Below, piece by piece: positions 34,446-43,600 of a DNA stretch of 64,000 bases. Numbering within the stretch: the first letter of the stretch is position 1; each line of letters starts with the position of its first letter. The stretch comes from Axinella damicornis (Eukaryota > Porifera > Demospongiae > Axinellida > Axinellidae), in assembly GCA_963931865.1 (NCBI GenBank), contig OZ007509.1, positions 17,660,508-17,724,507 on the forward strand, written 5' to 3'. The position numbers and the translations under genes were made by a program. Below the pieces are notes generated by a model, which was not told the origin of the DNA, made no database searches, and worked only from the letters and a program-made list of their open reading frames with translations.

Positions 34446-36140
34446 ATGTTCGAAGAGGAAGTACGCCGCGTCAAGGCCGATATCGCACAGGAGGCGATCA
34501 AAAGGGAGACACTTTGCAACCTGGACTGTTTCGTACTTGACAATTCCATCCGTGAGAGTACAGTGGGGCAGCTCCGTGGCCATACGCTTGAGAACAAGTG
34601 GAAGATTTACGAGGAAGTTAAAAAGTGTGGGTTCAAAAACATCGTGGTAGCTTCCTTTTCACATATGACGCGCGTGGACGATGGCTTCGTCCAGCAATTG
34701 GTCGAGCGCGGCGAAGACAAGAGCACTTTGTTTGCTTTTACGGAGGCCACCGCAGGTGTTAAGAACGGAGTCATGGATACCAAGACACTTCCCATCGGTT
34801 TGGAAAAGATGCAGCAATTCGGTTTGCGGAACCCTATCATCGAAGTAGATCTCGCAGACAAATCTGTCGATAATGCGAAATTCACGACGGAAGACGTGTG
34901 TCAACTCTTGCTTCAATGGATTGATTGGTCTCTCGAGAACCTGTCAATCGATGGCAAGATTCTGGTCAACTTACGCGACCTCCCCAGTGCAATGACGTCC
35001 GAGGCACCCGAGCGCGTGTTCATCGTCGTTTCTTTCCTCGCATCGCTCCCACCCCAGAAGCGTCCACTAGGCATAATGTACGAGGAACCGACTGGAAAAT
35101 ATCTTCCGGAAGAAGTTGGGGCGTGGACAGCTGGTATACGCAGGGTCATGGATAAATTCAACTGGCAGTCGGGGAAGCTGTTAGCGCACGTGCACAAGAG
35201 ATGGGGCATTGGAGATACTGTGCAGTTGGAATGCTTGATAAATGGTGCGAACGGTGTGTGGGCTAGTCTATGTGAAGAAGGTGCGGCCATGGGGCATGCC
35301 TGTTCAGCCATCACACTGATGAATTTGATCCGCATGGGCAACAAGAAAGTCCTCAAGATGTACAAGTGTACCTATCTGAGGACTGCTGCAAGAAACATCA
35401 CCCAAATCACAACAGGGAGGGATCCTCACCCGAAGCAAGTTGTGTATGGAGACCGAGCTTTGGATTTGAGCTTTGACTTTGGAGGCATAGGTGGAGGTCG
35501 TCTAGCTGACGGAGAGTTTGACCTGGCAGAATTCTTTGGCGAGGAGAGACCAATAAGGATCAGTACCCTCGCTTCGTCGGCCATGATCCAACACAGAATG
35601 ATCAATCTGTTTGGTGAGGATGAGCAATTCACGGAGGCCATGGCCATGCAGATGAAAAAGGTGATGCTGGAAGATCTGAATTCAAATAGGAAGGAGGAGT
35701 ACATGAGTGAGGCGGGGCTCATCATCTTGTTTGATCGTGCTGGTGGTAAGCTCACTGCAAAAATGAGGGATGTTGTCGAAAAGATGGAGCTCAACTCGCA
35801 GCATGAAAAGGACCTTATTGCTGATGTGCGTGCCATTTGGGACACTTGGGATCTGCGAGATGAGGTGCAAGGTGATGACTGTCTGCAGTTTGACACCTTC
35901 TACAATGGGTTCATGGCTCCATACTTTGGGTGCTTCAAGTGCGACGACACTAGACGTGGTCTACAAGCGATCGATATGGACAACGATGGCCTTGTAGACT
36001 GGAGTGAATTTCTGGTCTACCTGAAATGGGCAATACATCAGTATCCTGACATCAAAGATGCAGATGAGCTGCTGTCCATTGCTTTTCGCAAAGGCCTGAT
36101 TCCAGCAATGCGGGATGAGTGCCTCAAGTCCTATGCATGA
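34446..36140 (+). CDS. DRE-TIM (HMG-CoA lyase-like) enzyme with C-terminal EF-hand, 564 aa
   Basis: A single uninterrupted frame. Residues about 25-300 follow the DRE-TIM metallolyase plan of HMG-CoA lyase and isopropylmalate/homocitrate synthases. The first strand motif is LDNSIRESTVGQ in place of D-T-LRDG-Q, with Arg36 kept and the metal-binding Asp replaced by Glu37. The HxH metal site is HVH (248-250). A GANGVWASLCEEGAAMGHA segment follows, where relatives usually have GN (a metal-ligand Asn) and this protein has GH (His284). Family members cleave or form C-C bonds next to an acyl-CoA or keto acid. A helical linker follows, and then a canonical EF-hand calcium loop DMDNDGLVDWSE (510-521). 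There are no membrane segments. A TAG stop with a weak acceptor-like site lies just upstream (near 34418), so an extra 5' exon cannot be excluded. It is transcribed away from the HMGR-kinase gene, with start codons 2.46 kb apart. Confidence 0.85.
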   Translation: MFEEEVRRVKADIAQEAIKRETLCNLDCFVLDNSIRESTVGQLRGHTLENKWKIYEEVKKCGFKNIVVASFSHMTRVDDGFVQQLVERGEDKSTLFAFTEATAGVKNGVMDTKTLPIGLEKMQQFGLRNPIIEVDLADKSVDNAKFTTEDVCQLLLQWIDWSLENLSIDGKILVNLRDLPSAMTSEAPERVFIVVSFLASLPPQKRPLGIMYEEPTGKYLPEEVGAWTAGIRRVMDKFNWQSGKLLAHVHKRWGIGDTVQLECLINGANGVWASLCEEGAAMGHACSAITLMNLIRMGNKKVLKMYKCTYLRTAARNITQITTGRDPHPKQVVYGDRALDLSFDFGGIGGGRLADGEFDLAEFFGEERPIRISTLASSAMIQHRMINLFGEDEQFTEAMAMQMKKVMLEDLNSNRKEEYMSEAGLIILFDRAGGKLTAKMRDVVEKMELNSQHEKDLIADVRAIWDTWDLRDEVQGDDCLQFDTFYNGFMAPYFGCFKCDDTRRGLQAIDMDNDGLVDWSEFLVYLKWAIHQYPDIKDADELLSIAFRKGLIPAMRDECLKSYA

Positions 36141-37668
36141 ATTATGCGTACAGGATTAGTTCACATTGTTGTCCTATAGACTAGCATAGTATAGTGATTT
36201 GTAGTTTGGAACTTTGTATTGTATTTCAAAGTCGAGTGTAAAAGATTGTTTTGGTGTAGCTGTGAACATCACTGGCTGATTATAATGATTTGTAATGCAG
36301 TAATCAGCTCACCAATCAACACCCAATCTGCCAGATCGAGTGAAAGTTTCCAGGTGTGCACCGTTTTCTGAAGTGACGATCGAAAGCTAGCTGGGTGGAG
36401 GCATGGGCTGGGAACGAGGCTAGAGTGAAAGGACACTGTAGCTACACTATAATAGGGCAGCACATGCATGCATGCACACGGTTGATATATGTCAGGGATT
36501 CTGGGTGCATTCTCCCCCTAATCAGATGCTCTGCACCTAGTGCATAGACCAGCACAAATCTAGCCTCATAGCTACCCATGCATGTGCTGCACGTGGTCCT
36601 AAGTCGACAGACCTTGATTTTCCTCTCCTACTGAGTAGCACTCCATGCATGGAGTGCTACTCAGTAGGAGAGGAAAATCAAGGTCTGTCGACTTAGGACC
36701 ACATGCTGTGAATTTCTGGAATTTCAGTAGAGCCAATGAGATCATTGTTGCATGGGCTGTGTTTGGGTTTGGCTATAGAAAGGCCTTGGTTGGTGGCACT
36801 GGGCAGGGGTAGCTATTTCTGGCATTATTGACATAAATGGCAGAAATAATTGTAGGGCCTCCATCTCCGGCATTCAAGGCCCACATTTCAGGTTAAAAGG
36901 CAAATCCGGGAGACTTAAAGTTCTGACGGTTAATTGATACTTGGATAGGTATGGCTAGAGTCACCTGTCTGCTTTATAGGGGATCAGTTTCACTGCATGA
37001 GCCAACCTGAGGTAACAGAAATTAAGGGTATATGCATGGAGGCTGAAAACGACCTTGAGAAAGGCCCAAATCAAAATGTGGGACATCCAGAAAGCACATG
37101 GAGGACCACATTATGTAGGTCATGAATGTCATTAGCAGCCTATCTACTATTACTGTGTACTAGAGGGTGTAACTGCCCCAGAAGCCACTGGCCAGTTACG
37201 CCACAATAGCTGTTACATCACACTGAAGTTGAGTTACACACCTCGTTCCCAGGCTAACCCCCTGCACAGCAACACTGTAGAGTAGGCAGGGTTAACGTTA
37301 GAAACAATAGGCCGGGTTGTGAAGCAGCAGGTGAATAGCTTGAGTAATGGAGCTGACAACTACTTGTAGCCGGAGCAGCAGCACCAAGCTCGAGTCCATG
37401 GACACTGGACCTACAGAATTAGTGGTTCATCGAGCTCTCAACAGTTCTGGGTGAAGAGTTTATTTTTCCTGAACCTCAAAGTTTCTGTGCTTTTCCACAC
37501 TGAAAGTTACCCACAATGTTATGCTTTCACACCTTGAGCCCAGGCAGCTTGCTCAATAGGGAAATGTCTACATGTATAACATCGACTTCTTGGCCAGGAT
37601 CCAATGACCATCCAGCCCATAACTTTATCTCGTAAAGGGGGGAAAAGAATAACAGACTCATCACATTG
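36141..37668. other. Convergent intergenic region between DRE-TIM gene and NOP16
   Basis: It contains the 3' flanks of two converging genes. An exact 110-bp palindrome lies at 36593-36702 (separate entry), and a half hairpin-MITE arm (GGGAACGAGGCTA) ends near 36422. No exon was found. Confidence 0.5.
36593..36702. repeat. Perfect 110-bp palindrome
   Basis: From GTGGTCCTAAGTCGACAGAC to GTCTGTCGACTTAGGACCAC the two 55-base arms are exact complements, meeting at ATGCAT with no spacer (centre 36647/36648). Confidence 0.95.
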
Positions 37669-40600
37669 CTATGACAGTGTACAATCAGGTTCCTGTAGAA
37701 GAGTCACATGTGGTGAAAGATGAAATTCATTGCATTTCTTCCTCAGCTGATTCTCAGTCAACTGGTTGTAGTTCCTCTTATCTCGGACCATTTTCTGGAA
37801 AACAAAATACATTACACCCCGATAAGCTCCTGATTACATGCTTCCCTGGAAATTCCAAGTAGAGTTATTTTAGAGTAAGATCACTAAATTCATTGTCGGG
37901 CATCAAAGGAAAATGACAGTAGCACCATAGATAATAGAATACGTGAGTATTCCATTATCTATGGTAGCACAGTGCCACACTACTCCACAGGGATTTCAAC
38001 TCTTTACCAACTGTAGACATTGGAAGCCAGTACATGTAGGTGGAATAAGGCATCCTCCCCCCTGCCCTTCCCCCCTCAAAGTAATAAAATATGTAGCCAT
38101 TTTGGAGGTGGTTTGAGGATCAACAATGTGGTTTAATACATGTAGGGATAGATTTTGTGTGTTAAATCCAAGTTGTAAGTGTTGGATTGAGGAATTCTGT
38201 CACGTTATGCGCTTGCACCATTTTCTGACAAGCATACCGTACCGTAGAGACCGGTTAATAGGCGCATGCGCTTATCGCATGCAGCAGCAAGAAAGTATGC
38301 GCTTATTATGAGTATACACTTATTAGCGACAACGGATCCCGATCATGGCAAGCTGACGAAGATGCTGTGAGCGATGTCATCATATCTACAAGGGAGTATG
38401 GTCCCGTACTGCATGTTGGTGGCGACATTCTTCAACTTACACACGAGGACAGAAACGATGGCTGCGCCGTCCATTTTGCCACAGTGTGTGCCTTGCGAAC
38501 GGAGAGGTGCACGGTAGTAGGCTACATCCCTCGAGAGTTGTGTTCGCTATCCAGCGTAGCTTTGAGAGTGCCAGGTGCTTCTGCACAATCTGTCGCAGTG
38601 TCTCGCTAACTCGTGAACACAAATCGACACATCAGCATTTTATAGGCGTATGCGCTAATTAAATGATACGTAAGGACAAGAAGGAAGTATGTGCTTATTA
38701 AAAATTATGCGCTTAATAGCTGCATGCGCCTATTAACCGGTCTCTACGGTAGTAAATTAGCAACACCCTGCGATGAGGAGCTCCCACCTGGTAGTCTGAA
38801 CCATGACTTCTCACCAAATCAGCAACAAACTTTGCCTCTTGACGCGACATGTGATACGCCTTCCTGCCAGACTTTTTGGAGGACAGCTGCTTCATTTCTG
38901 AGAGTGAAGAGACAGAGGGGAAGGAATACAATGATTCATACAGAACTAAATTTTCTAGCTATAGCTACACCCCTGTTTCTCGAAATGTTTACACGTGCAG
39001 TTATATTCATACAAAAGTATTGCAAAAGTATTGAACGAGAAAGTTGACAAACTGCCAAAATTGGATTTCTTCTTCTTCCTTCAGTCCCTACCTTGTATCC
39101 TTGTTAATGTTCTGCTATCCCTACATCTCTTTACACTTTGTGTAATAATGCATGGTGGACGAAGTCAAGAGTCACAGAGTCTCAAGTCAGATCAGCCTCA
39201 TTCCCAGATCAGTTGGTCCAGGAATGGGACAAATAACCACGATGACAAATATTCAACCACCTTGGATGACTGCTGCTGCCGGAAAGGATTCCTCCCTCTC
39301 CCTCTTCTCTGTTGTGTAGTCCCCAACATTCCCAACCACCTGCAGATGAGAGATGTGAACAAGGGCTGAAGGTGAGTAAAGTGGTCCAAAGTTTCTAGAC
39401 CTTCCTTCTCCGCGCGCGCAGTCTCGCCGCTTCCACATCCGGAACCTGATTGTTGAATTGCAGTATAGTCCCATACGAGGCCTATAATATTCATGACACG
39501 TTCCTGTAGCTATCCAGAAGAACACAAACATAGTTGGTCATCAACAGCGGGGATTAGGGCTGGTGGCTGATTCCATAGGTCTACAAGCAACACCTTGACA
39601 GGCTGATAATTGCACTGTGTACAGCCAGTGATGGCATCCTCTCATTCTTCAACTAATGCACTCTATAATCCAACTAGTTGACTAGGGATATTCCCTGTGT
39701 ATAGGAATACTTCAGCTACTTGTGGTCAAACATAACAAGACGCTTTTTTTGAAAAATTGTCTCGGCGGTTTGCTTGCAAGACTGATACAAGTGTTGGACA
39801 CTACAGATGGTTCAAGATTTGCTCGTTAGCTAGCTATAGCTTTGAGATTTATAATAGATCAAAATTTGGCGCATGCTGTGGCACTGATGAAAGACTTTAC
39901 AGTGTGTCAACAGGCAAATACGTCACAATTTGTTAACTGCACCAATAGACACATAATAACTTCAATCATGGATAATATACATGTAGACTACGTAAACGTA
40001 GTCTATATTATCCATGCTTCAATGAAAGGCGCACTGGTCATACCTTTGACTTGGACGGGAAAACATATACGCGAGTAGCCTCGTTCCCAGGCTCCTCCCC
40101 AGCTTTTTGTCGCATACCGTATGCAACAAAAAGCTGGGGGAGGAGCCTGGGAATGAGGCTATACGCGAGCACACAGACAAAGTGGCTTGAAGAGAAGACT
40201 TAGACTAAATTTGTCAATGGAGGAATACTGATGTAGTCTACGAGCATCTAGCTAGCTACACGTTGCCTACGTTGGTCAGTGGTTTCTCGTTGCCTTCTTA
40301 GCCGTCTCACTCTCCTCTGTCGGTCAGCTTGTAGTCGTTGTAGTCGTTGCTCTCTCTGTTCCGGACTCTCTTGTTCAGGCCTTTTTTGCCGTTGCCTTTT
40401 TCTCAGTCAGCTTATATAGTCTACGTTCTTGGCGCTCCTCAGACGATCATTCTTGAGTATACCTTGTAATCCGACTTTTTGCTGTTTTAGCCTCTCTTGC
40501 TGAAATCTAGCACAGTAGGGTGCGGCCACATGCACATTACTAGTTAGTAAATCCGTCGCGCATGCGCTCTAGCTATGTGGACAGACAGACAGACGTATAC

Positions 40601-43600
40601 GTACCCAGCACTGTGTCTCGGCGCTTCGCCGCCGAGACAAAAATGATACAGTTCCACACTTAGAGGTCTGGGAACAAGACAGCCTCGTTCCCAGACTCCG
40701 CCCCTGCACAAGACGCTGGAAATGCGAATGAGGCCAGGAACCAGATGTACAGTACCTGCTCTGTCCCCTCCTCCCTCGTTGGTCTGAGAGGGACACTGGA
40801 GTTGGCATCATAGGCAAGTCCTAGGGAGGAGAGGTTCTGCTTTAGCGTCCTCCGAGGGTTCCAACTCTCTTTGATCGACTTCCTGCAGTCGGAGGGAATC
40901 AAAGATTGCCACTGGACTTGAGAGGATAGCTATTATGTGTAATGTGCAGTCTGTTGACTTTGACCATGACTGCAACTGTAACTACAGTGCATATGGGTAC
41001 CACTTTGTTGTCCTTTGAACCCACGCAAATCAAGCAATCAAGAGCTTCATCATAAAAATCTGGATCCCATTCGTTCTACAGGTAGTGACTTAAGGTAAGG
41101 GAGGGGATTTCTGGACAATAGGGAATTTCCGGACACCTGCCACAGGACAGGCCCCAGCTTTTGCTCTCTAGGAGCAGTTTTGCTACCAACTGTACAGCAT
41201 CGGACTGAAGGTAGGGTATGCGCAGAGGAGGGAGGATACAATCATGTGATGCACTTTTAAGTGCAAATCAGTGAGCTCGTAAGTATAGGCTGTACACTTG
41301 CACTGCGAAGTCAAGGGCACCCTCTGCCAATTTTTGCAGTCGCAGTACACTGATACAGTCGTTAGGCCAGCGGTCCAAATAATTGAAATTTAAAGCAAGA
41401 ACAGGAAGTGCCCGGGAAGCTTCATTCCAATGTGTAATTAGTATGCCGCTTACTTCCTGCCTTTTCCAACAGAAAGCTCTCTCCAACCATGGCAGATTCA
41501 AGCCGGACTTGCGCCCGCTTTTATAGAATGGCACCTGTGCTTCACGAAAATCTACTTTTGCTCGGCAGCAGGTGAGGCTAGGCGTCGCAGGAGCGGCTTC
41601 TGTCAACATCGTCGCGCGCGACTTGATCGACACCCCCGCACATAAATCGGGTACATTTTGTTTTGTCTGGACTGTCATTGACGACCTATATATCGTTGGA
41701 TAGCCCGAAAAAATCTCTACAAAATATGTGAAAAGTGGCGTTTTGTACCGGAAAGTTTTTACGCTACGCTAGATCAAAGTAAGCCCAAAACATTGCACAT
41801 TGCGCACGTTCACACGTCTTGTTGACAAAGAATGGAGACTGACACGAGCTCAGGATGCTGGAAGAAGGTATAAAGTAGGTCACCAATGGTACTACCCTAG
41901 CTGGGTAGCTTGGATACATCTTGAGAGTTATGCTAGTGCCTGTTGTATCATACGTACATATAAGTGTGGGTCTGGAGCACAGTCCTCTCATCCTGAAAGA
42001 CTAGTTTAGGTATTTCAGATCTGGTTGAGGTGGAAATAGCACAGGGACAGGAGGATCTAGCTGGTGGAGAACAGTATGCATCAGAGTTGGTGGTCCCTAG
42101 TCTCGTTCCCAGACCCAAACAACCCCAGCGAAGATCGCTGATCCTGGTCCCTCAGTTGTTTACTAGCCCAGGTCACAACTGTTCACTAGAGGGTCAACTA
42201 CTGCATCTGTTTACGCTTGAGTCTAAACCAACTTCATCCGATTCAACACATATACTAGAAGCATTGTTGGTGCATGATTGTGTTTACTGAGATCGCCATA
42301 GAAGCTGCTATCTATCTGCTAAATAGCCGCCATGTTGGTGTCGTATTCTCGAATTGACGACGTCAGCTGCGACGGGTCTATACACCCGGCATCAGGTTCT
42401 CAGGGCAGTAGGACAAGATGACGTGTGCAGACTTGTCATTTTGTAAATGGTTCTACTGCTTTTCTCCTTCAACGCACCCTGAACAGTTTCCTCCACGTAA
42501 CCTACAAGTGAATTAAAATCAGTGAATGCATTGTTCCCAAGGGGGAAGCTGATGATGGCAATGAGTGATTGTTGGGAATGTTGCTCTGCACTTTCAGAAG
42601 AGCGCCCTCCATGATGTCCCACTACAGCCACCCTGGGGTATGTGGTATGTCCCTGGGGTGATGTGCATGTTCCCCTCAGCACCAGCTGGCCTAGCTATGC
42701 TATCATATGTGGCTGTTCCCCCTCGAAACTAGCCTGCTTGCACACAGGCTTGCACTGAATAATGCAGTGCTGGTTCTTAGAGGAAGTGGTTAGATACCCC
42801 AGTCTCTGACGAACCATCTTTCCACCACCTCGATTAGGGTGGGGGACATCCTGTCCTCCTGACAGTCCTAGGACCGCACATCCGGGGGGGGGGGGGGGGG
42901 GGGGGATATCTGGACCTCCAATACCTTGCCAAAATGTCAGCACTTGAGATTACGAAATAGCTTTTATACATGGGTGTAGATACAGGGCCATATATAGGAG
43001 TAGGTGCATTACAGCCATCAAACCAATCTATTGCCTGGGTATGTCAGACCTACACACAGGTATGGAGAGAAGATGGGAGGGCTGGAAAGTAGCAAATTGC
43101 ATGTTGTGCATGTACCCCAGCCCCTGAGCATGCCTAGCCTGGAATCTGCTTATATGTATGATACAACAGGCACTAGCATAACTCTCAAGATGTATCCAAG
43201 CTACCCAGCTAGGGTAGTACCATTGGTGACCTACTTTATACCTTCTTCCAGCATCCTGAGCTCGTGTCAGTCTCCATTCTTTGTCAACAAGACGTGTGAA
43301 CGTGCGCAATGTGCAATGTTTTGGGCTTACTTTGATCTAGCGTAGCGTAAAAACTTTCTGGTACAAAACGCCACTTTCCACATATTTTGTAGAGATTTTT
43401 TCGGGCTATCCAACGATATATAGGTCGTCAATGACAGTCCAGACAAAACAAAATGTACCCGATTTATGTGCGGGGGTGTCGATCGAGTCGTGCGCGACGA
43501 TGTTGACAGAAGCCGCTCCTGCGACGCCTAGCCTCACCTGCTGCCGAGCAAAAGTAGATTTTTGTGAAGCACAGGTGCCATTCTATAAAAACGTGCGCAA

